Positions 46,731 to 55,595 of a stretch of DNA of 64,000 bases are shown here, one piece after another. Numbering within the stretch: the stretch's first letter is position 1; each line of letters opens with the position of its first letter. Made by a program: the position numbers and the translations under genes. The DNA is taken from NCBI RefSeq assembly GCF_039941195.1, contig NZ_JBDVFA010000021.1, positions 24,115 through 88,114 of the forward strand, in the 5' to 3' direction. Below the pieces are notes generated by a model that was not told where the DNA came from, did no database searches, and was given only the letters and a program-made list of their open reading frames with translations. This DNA is from Aurantibacter_A sp039941195. Lineage in GTDB: Bacteria > Bacteroidota > Bacteroidia > Flavobacteriales > Flavobacteriaceae.

Positions 46731-47354
46731 TTATTTTTCTAAAAGTTCTTTTTGCTTATCAGTTAATTCAATAGAAGAATAATCGAGTTTCCACCCAATG
46801 GTTTCCACTATTTTCTCAATTAACAGTACCGTTTGCAAAGCCTCTTTCCTAGCCGTCTCCATTAGTCCACTCTCCGGAATTTTTTCGAGTATATGTTTTT
46901 TAGCCTCCGCATTTAAACTGGTTAAATCATTAGGGGTAAAAGAATTAAACAGGCCGTTTTTTATATCGTAGAAATCTAATTCTGGTTCTACAGACAACAC
47001 TTCTGGTTGCGGAAAATTTGTAAGTATAATTTTTTTCTTTCCTTCATCGGCATGCATTAAAATCTTTTTTAAATCATAACCAATTTGGGCCTTGGCCTTA
47101 ATAACAATAAGTGCCTTCTTCTTGCTCACCACCAAGCTCATAAAATGCTCTTTAGTATTCTCGTACTTATAAATTTCAGCAAAATCTCCTTCTACTGAAA
47201 TCAACTTACAAACACTTTTAATCCGCTCTAACAACACAGTAGATTGATGTGTTGTTAATTCTTTACGTTGCTTTTTTCTAAAAAATGAGTACACCCAATA
47301 GGTGGCGATTGCACCTAAAATTAACCCTAGAAAGACTTCTAAAATACCATCCAT
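46731..47354 (-). CDS. DUF4230 protein
   Basis: 207 residues. One N-terminal membrane helix (EVFLGLILGAIATYWVYSFF) anchors a soluble DUF4230 domain (about 40-190) with VCKLISVEGDFAEIY and KKALIVIKAKAQIGYDL. The family is widespread and uncharacterised. 12 bases after the gene upstream. Confidence 0.83.
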   Translation of the reverse strand: MDGILEVFLGLILGAIATYWVYSFFRKKQRKELTTHQSTVLLERIKSVCKLISVEGDFAEIYKYENTKEHFMSLVVSKKKALIVIKAKAQIGYDLKKILMHADEGKKKIILTNFPQPEVLSVEPELDFYDIKNGLFNSFTPNDLTSLNAEAKKHILEKIPESGLMETARKEALQTVLLIEKIVETIGWKLDYSSIELTDKQKELLEK

Positions 47355-47366
47355 GATTCTGCTAAA

Positions 47367-47720
47367 TTAACCATTTCCAATTTCACCCAAATGAGTAAAC
47401 TTAAAACCCTTGTCGTACTTTAAACCATAGCCAAAAATACGATCCATAGCAATATGAGAAAATAACATTACTCCTATCAACTGTAGTATGGGTTCTGACA
47501 AGTAAATTCCGAGTAGATAAAAAATCACAGCTAAAGCTCTATGATGAAATAAATTATAGCTAAATGCTCCAACTTTATTGTTTATAAGATAACCTAACAT
47601 GCCAATATCTGGAGTTAAAAGCAATACTAAAAACCACCACCATTGATAGTCTAACAGATTAAAAAGATATATACCAAAAATAAAAAGTAGAAATTCTTCG
47701 AGCTTAATGAGTGTTTGCAT
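47367..47720 (-). CDS. DUF4260 membrane protein
   Basis: 117 residues, four membrane helices. GYLINNKVGAFSYNLFHHRALAV and SHIAMDRIFGYGLKY with GFKFTHLGEIG at the end are DUF4260 signatures; the conserved His residues could bind a metal. Function unknown. Its start codon overlaps the last base of the cyclase-family gene. Confidence 0.85.
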   Translation of the reverse strand: MQTLIKLEEFLLFIFGIYLFNLLDYQWWWFLVLLLTPDIGMLGYLINNKVGAFSYNLFHHRALAVIFYLLGIYLSEPILQLIGVMLFSHIAMDRIFGYGLKYDKGFKFTHLGEIGNG

Positions 47721-48469
47721 TATTCTTCTATTTTGTACAGTACAGGGCGACTCGGACTAGCATCATTTTCGAATGGTGCCACCTGAATATTTAAAAAATA
47801 AGTGCCATCTTTTACTTTATTCGGCACATAAATGAATTCCGTAATTGTTGCGTTTTTTCTAACCTTTCCTTTGGTATTCCAAAAAGCATGATGTGCCAAA
47901 AGTGCACCACTATCTTTTTCTTTATCTACTGAAGGCAAATCAACTAACAGGTGTTCAACATTTTTATCAACCAATAGTTCAGCTGCTTGCTCTAATAAAT
48001 AAGCTGGGTTAGTATTCGAATATTGAATAGATTTCTTTTCTTTTAAATTCGGTAAAGTTCTAATTACAACAGCCTCCCTTTTTTTATTACCTAAGGCATA
48101 TTGCAACTGTTTTCTGGAGACTACAAAATCGTCTTGATATTTTTCAGGAGCGATTGTTACCACCTCAGCCAAAAAGAAATAACTTTTTAAGTTCTTATTT
48201 ACCGATTGAAATGCTTCGGTAATATGCCCCACACATTCTGTATGCGTACCATGGGCATGAGGATTAAACCAAATGTCATTAAAATTTGTAGCCGCACCCT
48301 CAGATACTTTACCAACAAATTTATCTTCTGTATGTGGCTCTATTTTCGCGTGTTCAATATACCAAGCATTTACATCTGATGTATCACCACTAATGGGTAT
48401 AGAAATATCCAAAGGTTTGGATAAATCAATTTTGTAATTTCTACTATTATATTTTATTGTGGCAATCAT
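47720..48469 (-). CDS. Cyclase-family (kynurenine-formamidase-like) hydrolase
   Basis: 249 residues. The metal-binding motif HAHGTHTECVGH near residue 82 matches the HxGTHxD/E pattern of the cyclase/KynB family, with Glu in the Asp position. Catalytic and zinc residues are otherwise as expected (DLPSVDKE, AHHAFW). Members hydrolyse N-formylkynurenine, isatin or related amides; no tryptophan-catabolic genes lie nearby, so specificity is open. Confidence 0.85.
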   Translation of the reverse strand: MIATIKYNSRNYKIDLSKPLDISIPISGDTSDVNAWYIEHAKIEPHTEDKFVGKVSEGAATNFNDIWFNPHAHGTHTECVGHITEAFQSVNKNLKSYFFLAEVVTIAPEKYQDDFVVSRKQLQYALGNKKREAVVIRTLPNLKEKKSIQYSNTNPAYLLEQAAELLVDKNVEHLLVDLPSVDKEKDSGALLAHHAFWNTKGKVRKNATITEFIYVPNKVKDGTYFLNIQVAPFENDASPSRPVLYKIEE

Positions 48470-48488
48470 ATATTCAAATTTACTTCTA

Positions 48489-49613
48489 TTAAACCATAAA
48501 CAAATCGGCGGCTAATCCATCTGCTAAAAACTTGCCTTTTTGAGTAACTTTTAAAACTCCATTTTCTATGATTAACAACCGTTGTGCTATGGCTTTTGAT
48601 GAGCCCTTAATTAAGTAATTTGAATACTCCTCACCAAATTCTTTTGCAATTTTTTCAATAGACACCCCCCATATTGTTCGTAGACCCGTCATTACATATT
48701 CATTATAGCGGTCCGCGATCGTGAGTACTTCAATTTCTATTGGAACTTTATTAGACTGGATAGATTTTAAATACTTGGTATTATTTTTAACATTCCACCC
48801 TCTTTGTTTCCCATCAAAAGAATGTGCAGACGGACCAATACCAACATATTTTTTTCCTTGCCAATAGGCTGTATTGTTTTTAGAAAAATAACCTTCCTTC
48901 CCAAAATTTGAAATCTCGTAGTGTACAAATTCTTTGGTATTCAACACCTCAATTAACAGATGAAATTGGCGTTCTGCTGCTTCCTCATCAATATTTGCAA
49001 CTTCACCTTTTTCTATCATATGCGCCAAAGCCGTTTTTGGCTCAACTGTTAAGGCATAACTAGAAATATGAGAAATACCGAAAGACAAGGCTTTTTCAAT
49101 GTTTTGTAGCCATTGTGCATCAGTCGCACCGGGAATCCCGTAAATTAAATCGATTGATATATTATCAAAATGTTGCGTTGCAAAAGACAATGATGCTTCC
49201 GCCTCAATAGCCGAATGGGCTCGGTTCATCAATTTTAAATCTTCCTCAAAAAAAGATTGCACACCAATACTCAGTCGATTTACCGGACTTTTAGCCAGTT
49301 CTAATATTCGATTACGCGACAAATCATCGGGATTTGCCTCAAGCGTAATTTCTGGATTTTTAGAAACTCGATAATGTTGATATACCGATTCAATTATCGC
49401 TTCAATTTCATGAGAAGCTAAAACCGACGGGGTTCCACCACCAAAATAAATGGTTTCAACTAAATCATCTTTTAGTTCTTCTTTTCTCAGCTTAAGTTCG
49501 TGTTGCAAAGCGATTATCATCTCACCTTTTTTCACCATGGAGGTAGAAAAGTGAAAATCGCAATAAAAACAAGCTTGCTTACAAAATGGTATGTGGATGT
49601 AGATGCCCGCCAT
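48489..49613 (-). CDS. hemW: Radical SAM heme chaperone HemW
   Basis: 374 residues. The [4Fe-4S] motif is C-x3-C-x2-C at Cys11, Cys15 and Cys18 (CKQACFYCDFHF) without the fourth Cys of HemN, which separates HemW from true coproporphyrinogen dehydrogenase. GGGTPSVL and the C-terminal HemN_C domain follow. HemW transfers heme to respiratory proteins. The start ATG lies inside a run of AGTAA-like repeats left of the four-helix-bundle gene. Confidence 0.9.
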   Translation of the reverse strand: MAGIYIHIPFCKQACFYCDFHFSTSMVKKGEMIIALQHELKLRKEELKDDLVETIYFGGGTPSVLASHEIEAIIESVYQHYRVSKNPEITLEANPDDLSRNRILELAKSPVNRLSIGVQSFFEEDLKLMNRAHSAIEAEASLSFATQHFDNISIDLIYGIPGATDAQWLQNIEKALSFGISHISSYALTVEPKTALAHMIEKGEVANIDEEAAERQFHLLIEVLNTKEFVHYEISNFGKEGYFSKNNTAYWQGKKYVGIGPSAHSFDGKQRGWNVKNNTKYLKSIQSNKVPIEIEVLTIADRYNEYVMTGLRTIWGVSIEKIAKEFGEEYSNYLIKGSSKAIAQRLLIIENGVLKVTQKGKFLADGLAADLFMV

Positions 49614-49617
49614 TTAC

Positions 49618-49646
49618 AAGTAGAAAGTAATTAGTAATAAGTAAAT
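49618..49646 (+). repeat. AGTAA-type simple repeat array, left side
   Basis: Imperfect tandem AGTA/AAGTA units between the HemW start and the four-helix-bundle stop, reading in plus orientation. The array on the other side of the gene has the same unit in minus orientation. Confidence 0.55.
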
Positions 49647-49663
49647 TATTGTAACGAAAGGTC

Positions 49664-50035
49664 TCATATTTCTTTTGAACCAAATTTTGCAGGATTACGA
49701 ATCATAAAGTGAATCAATTTTGCAATCTGTATAGTTTGCTCCAACAGCTTACTAAACTTTTCAGAGTCTATGTACTTACATTCTTTTGCAAATTCTAACC
49801 AGGTTTGAGTTTCTAAATTCTCACCCGCACTGTCTGTAAGTTTTGAAATAAAATTTTTTGGATAACGGCGCTTTGCATAAGATTCAGCAATATTAGCAGC
49901 TACACTTCGCGACGACCTTCTAATTTGGTCAGTTAAAGAATACTTCTCTTCATAAGGAAAACATTTAGAGGCTTCAAAAATCTCCATAGCAAGATTAAAT
50001 GCTTTTTGATATGCTAAAAGATCCTGATACTTCAT
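49664..50035 (-). CDS. Four-helix-bundle protein (23S rRNA IVS-type family)
   Basis: 123 residues, complete. The pattern YQDLLAYQKAFNLAMEIFE, SLTDQIRRSSRSVAANIAE and AKRRYPKNFISKLTDSAGEN identifies the S23/four helix bundle family, known from insertions in 23S rRNA genes and from stand-alone genes in Bacteroidota. Function unknown. It is inserted between hemW and ruvC and flanked by opposite AGTAA-type repeats, which suggests it is a small mobile or cassette-like gene. Confidence 0.85.
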   Translation of the reverse strand: MKYQDLLAYQKAFNLAMEIFEASKCFPYEEKYSLTDQIRRSSRSVAANIAESYAKRRYPKNFISKLTDSAGENLETQTWLEFAKECKYIDSEKFSKLLEQTIQIAKLIHFMIRNPAKFGSKEI

Positions 50036-50083
50036 ACTTCTTACTTTTCACTTTTCACTTTTGACATTTACTACTTACTTCTT
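50036..50083 (-). repeat. AGT(G)AA-type simple repeat array, right side
   Basis: On the minus strand the leader of the four-helix-bundle gene consists of AGTAAG, AGTAAATG and repeated AAAAGTGA units up to its ATG. The last three codons and stop of ruvC lie inside the array, so the insertion trimmed or extended the ruvC end. Confidence 0.6.
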
Positions 50084-50644
50084 AACCCGCGACTCGTTTT
50101 GTTTTACAAAAGCTCCCCATCCTGAATAAGATTTACCAACTTCTACCCTACCTGAATTATAGAAATGACAAACGGCGGCGGCGAGTCCATCAGTGCTATC
50201 AAGATTCTTAGGCAACGATTTTAAGCCCAGCGTACTTTGCAGCATTTTAGCTACTTGTTCTTTACTAGCATTTCCACTACCAGTAATCGCCATTTTAATT
50301 TTTTTAGGAAGATATTCGGTAATTGGAACTTCTCGAGAAAGTCCGGCTGCCATAGCTACACCTTGCGCACGACCAAGTTTAAGCATCGATTGTACATTTT
50401 TCCCGAAGAAAGGAGCTTCAATTGCAATTTCGTCGGGGTGATAGGTATCTATTAGCTCAATTGTACGCTCAAAAATAAGTTTGAGTTTTACGTATGGATC
50501 TTTGTATTTACTTAAAAGCAACTCATTCATTTGAACAAATTCCATTTTTTTACCTACTACTTTTATAATACCAAATCCCATGATTGTAGTACCAGGGTCA
50601 ATGCCTAATATTATCCGTTCTGTTTTCAATTCTTTATTCGGCAT
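50075..50644 (-). CDS. ruvC: Holliday junction endonuclease RuvC
   Basis: 189 residues. Acidic catalytic residues are all present: Asp16 (GIDPGTT), Glu76 (IEAPFFGKN), Asp149 and Asp152 (LDSTDGLAAA). RuvC cuts Holliday junctions with RuvAB. The N-terminal MPNKELKTER extension before the core is normal for flavobacteria. Start overlaps the end of the gene upstream by 11 bases. The C-terminal RVKK lies in a repeat array. Confidence 0.95.
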   Translation of the reverse strand: MPNKELKTERIILGIDPGTTIMGFGIIKVVGKKMEFVQMNELLLSKYKDPYVKLKLIFERTIELIDTYHPDEIAIEAPFFGKNVQSMLKLGRAQGVAMAAGLSREVPITEYLPKKIKMAITGSGNASKEQVAKMLQSTLGLKSLPKNLDSTDGLAAAVCHFYNSGRVEVGKSYSGWGAFVKQNESRVKK

Positions 50645-51113
50645 TATTTAAAATTATTGGAATACGAAATTTAGCTTTTACAGGAATACCCCTTTTTAAA
50701 GCTGGGGCCAAAGGTGGCAATTCTTCTAGACCCTGCGTAATTAATTGATTAAATTCTGGCATTAATTCATCAATACTATTGTCTTTTTGAATGCGCAATA
50801 CTGAAACCTCCCCATTTTGATCGACCAAAAAATCAACCAACACATTTTTATCAGTATTTGCTTTTAAAACAAACCGGTATTGATTTAAAATTTTAGCACA
50901 GTTCGCCAAAACTTCTCGCTCAAAACACTGGCGCTGTCCATTTTTGGTTAGTGTTTCGTCACAATTTTCGAACAAAGGATACGTATCAACCTCATTAAAG
51001 TCAATTTCAAGTAATTCTTGCTGAACGAGTTCTTGGGTTTTCTTCTCTTTGGAAGTAAGCCATCCGCAAGAAGACATCAAGCATAAAAAAAGTAAAAAGA
51101 AAATCTTTCGCAC
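50634..51113 (-). CDS. Lipoprotein with TonB-C-like domain
   Basis: 159 residues. Lipobox LMSSC gives Cys16. The mature part has FENCDETLTKNGQRQCFE, with a Cys pair, then a TonB C-terminal-type fold (VDFLVDQNGEVSVLRIQKD ... PVKAKFRIPI). Similar CFE-type domains occur in the M56 protein at 52326-54437. Not a TonB energy transducer since there is no membrane anchor or Pro-rich linker; probably binds something at the outer membrane. Overlaps ruvC by 11 bases. Confidence 0.75.
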   Translation of the reverse strand: MRKIFFLLFLCLMSSCGWLTSKEKKTQELVQQELLEIDFNEVDTYPLFENCDETLTKNGQRQCFEREVLANCAKILNQYRFVLKANTDKNVLVDFLVDQNGEVSVLRIQKDNSIDELMPEFNQLITQGLEELPPLAPALKRGIPVKAKFRIPIILNNAE

Positions 51114-51174
51114 TACCCAATTTTAAAAGACTGTTTGGAAATCTCTAAGGGAAAATTACGAATTTTTAAGGACA

Positions 51175-52329
51175 TCATTCTGCATTCAAATGTATTTCCT
51201 CTTTTAGTTGGGAGATTCGTTTAGTAACCGTAGTTGAATAATATGAAGCATATCGCGTTTTTAGTTTACCATATTTCTCAAGGTACTTTTCATAATATTC
51301 AATTTTCACATTGGGATCCTTAGAAGTGCGATCAACTAAAGTACAAATGTTATGATATATAGAAGGGTCGCTAGGGTCTTCTCCATGTGCCTGATTGTAA
51401 TACGAAAGAGCCGATTTATAATCCTCACGCGCACGTGCCATACTACCGAGTCTAGCATATCCTTCAGCAAAAACTGGCTTTTGAATATTCATCGCCTCTT
51501 TAATATAAATTTCAGCACTATCTACCTCCTTATCTTTGCGGTAGGCCTCAGCTAGTTTAAAATAAGTATCAGAATTACCATCGTCTATTTCTAGCATTTT
51601 TCTATAATTAGCCCTTGCTTTTTCAAACTCCCAATTTTTATAATAGCAATAGGCTAATTTATCATACACGTATTCTTTTGTTTCACCCAACTCTAAAACC
51701 TTTTCGAAGAGGGGCATTGCCTTGTCATATGCATTATCATTAAAAAGTGTGAGTGCTTTTAAATTGATAAACGAAACATCTTCTGGATAAAAACTCAAAC
51801 CCTTATCTATATACGCTAAAGCCTGATTCTTTTCATTTTTAACCATAAAATATTTCGCAAGTTTAAACAAACTGCGCAAGTGGGTGCTATCATATTCTAC
51901 TGCTTTTTTATATGCAATTAAACTACTAGCAGGCTGATCTAATTCACTAAAAACCTCACCCAAATAATATTGATATTCAGGATTGTCTTGTGCTTGTTTT
52001 ACAAGTTTGGAAAAGAGTTTTCGGGCATCGTCAAAAGCTTTTGTCTTAAACAGTAATTTTCCAAGTTCAAAACTTGCAATTTGTAAATCTGGATTCTCGG
52101 TTACCACACTTTGGTATTGTACTATGGCTTTCTCATAATTACCAATTACATTGTAGGCTCTAGCAATTTGCAATGACGAATTTAGAGTACCATCTTCAGC
52201 ATAGTAATTAATTGCCTTGGCATAATTACCTGTTGCATACAGACTATCTGCAATTGCTGAATTCGATTGCGTTTGCGAATGCACTTTTACTAAAAGTAAA
52301 ATGAATATGATTAAAAGGCTTTTTCTCAA
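51175..52329 (-). CDS. Secreted TPR protein
   Basis: 384 residues with a signal peptide (SLLIIFILLLVKVHS) and about nine tetratricopeptide repeats from residue 25 on (units such as ARAYNVIGNYEKAIVQYQSVVTENP and DKLAYCYYKNWEFEKARANYRK). It overlaps the M56 gene upstream by four bases, so it is translated from the same message as the BlaI/M56 pair. Probably a scaffold in the periplasm for the sensor system. Confidence 0.88.
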   Translation of the reverse strand: MRKSLLIIFILLLVKVHSQTQSNSAIADSLYATGNYAKAINYYAEDGTLNSSLQIARAYNVIGNYEKAIVQYQSVVTENPDLQIASFELGKLLFKTKAFDDARKLFSKLVKQAQDNPEYQYYLGEVFSELDQPASSLIAYKKAVEYDSTHLRSLFKLAKYFMVKNEKNQALAYIDKGLSFYPEDVSFINLKALTLFNDNAYDKAMPLFEKVLELGETKEYVYDKLAYCYYKNWEFEKARANYRKMLEIDDGNSDTYFKLAEAYRKDKEVDSAEIYIKEAMNIQKPVFAEGYARLGSMARAREDYKSALSYYNQAHGEDPSDPSIYHNICTLVDRTSKDPNVKIEYYEKYLEKYGKLKTRYASYYSTTVTKRISQLKEEIHLNAE

Positions 52330-54437
52330 TCTTTCTCTTTCAAAGTAATAATTATAGCTCCATTTTTAGCTTCTTCACCATAAACAGCTTTAGCCGACTC
52401 CCCTTTTAAGACGTTTATTGATGCTATATCCGTCTGTGAAATTAATTCTATTTCCTCTTTAGTCTTTTTTACACCATCCACGTAATAAAGAGGATCAACA
52501 CCTGTATTAAAATTAAGCGTTGGACCATTGGAAGTCTTAACAATTTTATTTTCACCGAGAGCAAATGAAATAGGAATTGATAAAGGTACGTTTACAACTT
52601 TACCATTTTGTTTACCGGGTGTCATTTTAGGAAGCAAACTAATAATACGAGCAGCTTCTTCTTCTAATAATTTATCAGGTCCACGCATTTTTACATTTTG
52701 AATTGAACCATCAGTGCTGATAGTAAACATTATACTCACTCTACCTTGAATGCCTTTTTCCTGAGCTTCTTCAGGGTATTTAAAATTATCACCAATGTGC
52801 TTTTGCATCATTTTTTGAAAGCACTCTCTCGTATTTTCTGCATTTTCACAGCCTGGAAAAACAGGAACTTCTTCAACAACTGCAAATGGCACTCCATCTA
52901 TATTTTCTTTTTCAATTTCATTTTTTGAACTTTCATTAGCAGCATCAGAGTCAAAAGATTGCAACCTAAATGAAATAGGAATCGAAAAAGGTACGTTTAC
53001 AACTTTACCATCTTGTTTACCAGGTGTCATTTCAGGAAGCAAACTAATAATACGAGCAGCTTCTTCTTCTAACAATTTATCGGGCCCACGCATTCTTACA
53101 TTTTGTATCGAGCCATCTGTACTTATTGTAAACATAATGCTTACGCGACCTTGAATGCCTTTTTCCTGAGCTTCTTCAGGGTATCTGAAATTTTTACTGA
53201 TATGCTTTTGCATACTTTTTTGAAAGCACTCTCTCGTATTTTCTGCATTTTCACATCCCGGAAAAACTGGCACCTCATCAATAACTGAAAAAGCAATTGC
53301 AATGCCTAAAGAATCACTTCCTAAAAGACTAACACCGGCTGGGCCTTCAATAACCATTGTAGCCCAAATTCTCTCATCGCGCCCATCGAATTTTATATAA
53401 GATTTTTCAGCTGAACTCGTATATTTAATAGAAGAATTCTCGTCTTTTAAGACAAATTCCCAATATTCACCACTATCTGAATAAGCTTTTAGTGTAGTAA
53501 ATAATTGTTCATCTTCAATTTCAGTTAAATTGCTAATATCCTCAACTACCATTTCTGTTTCAGCTGGCACCGATTCTTCTGGCTCCATCTCACATGAAGA
53601 ATACATCAACATACTTATTACCAAAGGCATCAAGGCCAAATACTTGAGTTTAAATACTTTCTTCGATTTTGATTTTTGTAACATGACGATTCGTTTTTTG
53701 ATTAATGATGATTTGAAAAATTGATTGATGAATGATATGTTTTGCGTTTGAAAAACCTGAGACAGCAAAAATTCGTACTGCTCTTTTTTACTTGTCTTGG
53801 CGACTTTTGCATCGGCGATGAACTCGTGCAATTCAGAAATTCTATTTTGATATACATATACTAAAGGATTAAACCACGCCACTATACGCATGATTTCGAA
53901 AAACAATAAATCCCAAGAATGTTTTTGCTCTATATGTACCATTTCGTGTTGTAAAATGGCTTTGTGATCTCGTGCGACAACTTTGTCTCCCAAGAAAATA
54001 GACCTAAAAAATGAAAAGGCTAGCTCACTATTTTCCACCACAATTCTTGTAAATTTTGGAAAACTTTGAATGCTACCCGTTGTACGTAATTTTTGTATTT
54101 GAATCAGTTTAATTGCAAAACAAACCGCGGCCATAAACATGCCGCCAAATAAAGCTCCTGCTTCCCAAGAAATAGTAAATCCTGATTTCGGAACATCAGC
54201 AACTATAACTGCAGCATCATTTGTATTCCATAAAAACTCTGGATATTCTAGAAAGACCTGTGGTGCATTCGTTTTCAAGGCTTCTATTTTTATCCATGGC
54301 AAAACCAGTGACAAAATGTAAGTCCCAATTAAATACACACGATTCCACTGAAAAAAGGTTTCTCTTTTTAGAAAAAAATCATAAATAATTAAAAACACCA
54401 ATTGAAAGGCAATACATTCTACTATATACTGTATCAT
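52326..54437 (-). CDS. M56 (BlaR1-type) peptidase with two TonB-C domains and a plug-like tail
   Basis: 703 residues. Four membrane helices (about 4-22, 33-50, 92-112, 264-282) and zinc site HEMVH at 164-168 with Glu in LHEFIAD (about 204) form the M56 part. The periplasmic region holds two nearly identical TonB-C-like domains (388-490 and 523-625), followed by a TonB-plug-like segment (646-701, PLYYVDGVKKTKEEIE, NVLKGESAKAVYGEEAKNG). The last is like SusC-type plug ends. Pairs with the BlaI repressor upstream (11-base gap). Confidence 0.85.
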   Translation of the reverse strand: MIQYIVECIAFQLVFLIIYDFFLKRETFFQWNRVYLIGTYILSLVLPWIKIEALKTNAPQVFLEYPEFLWNTNDAAVIVADVPKSGFTISWEAGALFGGMFMAAVCFAIKLIQIQKLRTTGSIQSFPKFTRIVVENSELAFSFFRSIFLGDKVVARDHKAILQHEMVHIEQKHSWDLLFFEIMRIVAWFNPLVYVYQNRISELHEFIADAKVAKTSKKEQYEFLLSQVFQTQNISFINQFFKSSLIKKRIVMLQKSKSKKVFKLKYLALMPLVISMLMYSSCEMEPEESVPAETEMVVEDISNLTEIEDEQLFTTLKAYSDSGEYWEFVLKDENSSIKYTSSAEKSYIKFDGRDERIWATMVIEGPAGVSLLGSDSLGIAIAFSVIDEVPVFPGCENAENTRECFQKSMQKHISKNFRYPEEAQEKGIQGRVSIMFTISTDGSIQNVRMRGPDKLLEEEAARIISLLPEMTPGKQDGKVVNVPFSIPISFRLQSFDSDAANESSKNEIEKENIDGVPFAVVEEVPVFPGCENAENTRECFQKMMQKHIGDNFKYPEEAQEKGIQGRVSIMFTISTDGSIQNVKMRGPDKLLEEEAARIISLLPKMTPGKQNGKVVNVPLSIPISFALGENKIVKTSNGPTLNFNTGVDPLYYVDGVKKTKEEIELISQTDIASINVLKGESAKAVYGEEAKNGAIIITLKEKD
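52563..52871 (-). repeat. TonB-C repeat unit 2 inside the M56 gene
   Basis: Encodes residues 523-625 and repeats the unit at 52968-53276 with about nine tenths of residues identical by eye. Strong nucleotide identity indicates a recent tandem duplication. Confidence 0.8.
52968..53276 (-). repeat. TonB-C repeat unit 1 inside the M56 gene
   Basis: Encodes residues 388-490. Start-to-start distance to unit 2 is 405 bp (135 codons), the difference being a short linker rich in Ser, Asn and Glu. Confidence 0.8.
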
Positions 54438-54448
54438 CAGAACAAGTT

Positions 54449-54838
54449 TTAATTATCTTTTTTGTTTTTATCTTCTGAAGCATCGGCAGTTTTAATCTCT
54501 TTCAAAACCGATTCTAGTTCTGAAAGGCTCATATCATTCTTTTTCATAAAAAATGAAACCATACTTTTAAAGGAACCTTGAAAATAGCCATCAACTAATT
54601 TATTAATGCTCTGATTGCTATAATCTGACTTCTTAATCAATGGAAAATAAAGGTATCCACGACCTTCTTTCTCATGCCCTACAAAACCTTTATCTTCCAG
54701 AATACGCACAATTGTTGACACTGTATTGTACGCCGGTTTTGGAATTGGCAACTCTTCTATAATGCGCGCAACATTACATTTTTCTAATGCCCATAATTGC
54801 TGCATTACCTCTTCTTCTGCTTTTGTTAGCTGTTTCAT
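54449..54838 (-). CDS. BlaI/MecI-family repressor
   Basis: 129 residues. Winged helix with LTKAEEEVMQQLWALEKCNVARIIEE and KPAYNTVSTIVRILEDKGFV, wing EKEGRGYLYFPLI, C-terminal helical dimerisation part with charged tail. Upstream region has A/T palindromes instead of the TACAnnTGTA seen for the other BlaI gene, so operator specificity probably differs. Followed by the M56 gene with an 11-base gap. Confidence 0.92.
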   Translation of the reverse strand: MKQLTKAEEEVMQQLWALEKCNVARIIEELPIPKPAYNTVSTIVRILEDKGFVGHEKEGRGYLYFPLIKKSDYSNQSINKLVDGYFQGSFKSMVSFFMKKNDMSLSELESVLKEIKTADASEDKNKKDN

Positions 54839-54948
54839 CTTAAAAAAATGTCTTTTGTCTATTTTGAATACCCTCGAAAACTATTTGAGATTACATGTTT
54901 CAATCAAGCTTTCTATTATACTCAAGGGAGACTAATTATCAAATTAAC

Positions 54949-55014
54949 TAATGTTTTAGTTTAAACTTTAAAACAAATATAACTAAAATATTAGTTTAAA
55001 CTAATATTTTAGTT
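54949..55014. promoter_or_regulatory. 34-bp palindrome plus half copy upstream of BlaI
   Basis: 54981-55014 is a perfect 34-bp inverted repeat with centre TTTAAA (ATTAGTTTAAACTAAT at its core). A second, imperfect copy with the same GTTTAAAC core is at 54954-54975. Both lie between the divergent BlaI gene (start 54838) and DUF456 gene (start 55092) and probably are the repressor's operators. Confidence 0.6.
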
Positions 55015-55091
55015 GAAAAATCACTGCTGACTTTCTAAATTTATGATTGTAACAAATCATAACTATCTTCGTCCAATAAAAAAATATTGAA

Positions 55092-55595
55092 ATGGATATC
55101 GCTTTATTAATAATGGGTTTTATTTTAATGCTCGTTGGCATTATAGGTAGTTTTCTACCCGTTCTACCAGGACCTCCCATAAGTTGGGTTGGCCTTCTTT
55201 TACTACATTTAACGAATGCCGTACCAGACGATTGGTGGTTTTTAGGCATTACTGGAGTAATTGCCCTTATTATCTTTGCCCTAGATTATGTAATTCCTGC
55301 GATTGGAACCAAAAAGTTTGGCGGGACTAAAGCTGGGATGATCGGCACTACTATCGGATTAATTGTTGGCCTTCTAGCACCTATTCCAGGTGGTATAATT
55401 ATAGGTCCTTTTGCCGGTGCGTTTATTGGAGAGCTTACTGCAAAAGCAGATAACAAAACAGCCTTAAAAGCAGCTTTTGGTTCATTTTTGGGCTTCTTAA
55501 CTGGTGCGTTTATGAAATTTGTGGTATCTATTATATTTCTCGGCCTGTTTATTGGAAAGGCCTGGGATTACAAAGATGCCTTATTTGCATTTTAA
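55092..55595 (+). CDS. DUF456 membrane protein
   Basis: 167 residues with five membrane segments. The family motif runs MLVGIIGSFLPVLPGPPISW at the start and GIIIGPFAGAFIGEL in the middle, with YVIPAIGTKKFGGTKAGMIG between. Function unknown; Gly-rich helices resemble small permeases. Divergent from the BlaI gene, sharing the palindrome region. Overlaps the nitroreductase gene end by four bases (convergent). Confidence 0.88.
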   Translation: MDIALLIMGFILMLVGIIGSFLPVLPGPPISWVGLLLLHLTNAVPDDWWFLGITGVIALIIFALDYVIPAIGTKKFGGTKAGMIGTTIGLIVGLLAPIPGGIIIGPFAGAFIGELTAKADNKTALKAAFGSFLGFLTGAFMKFVVSIIFLGLFIGKAWDYKDALFAF

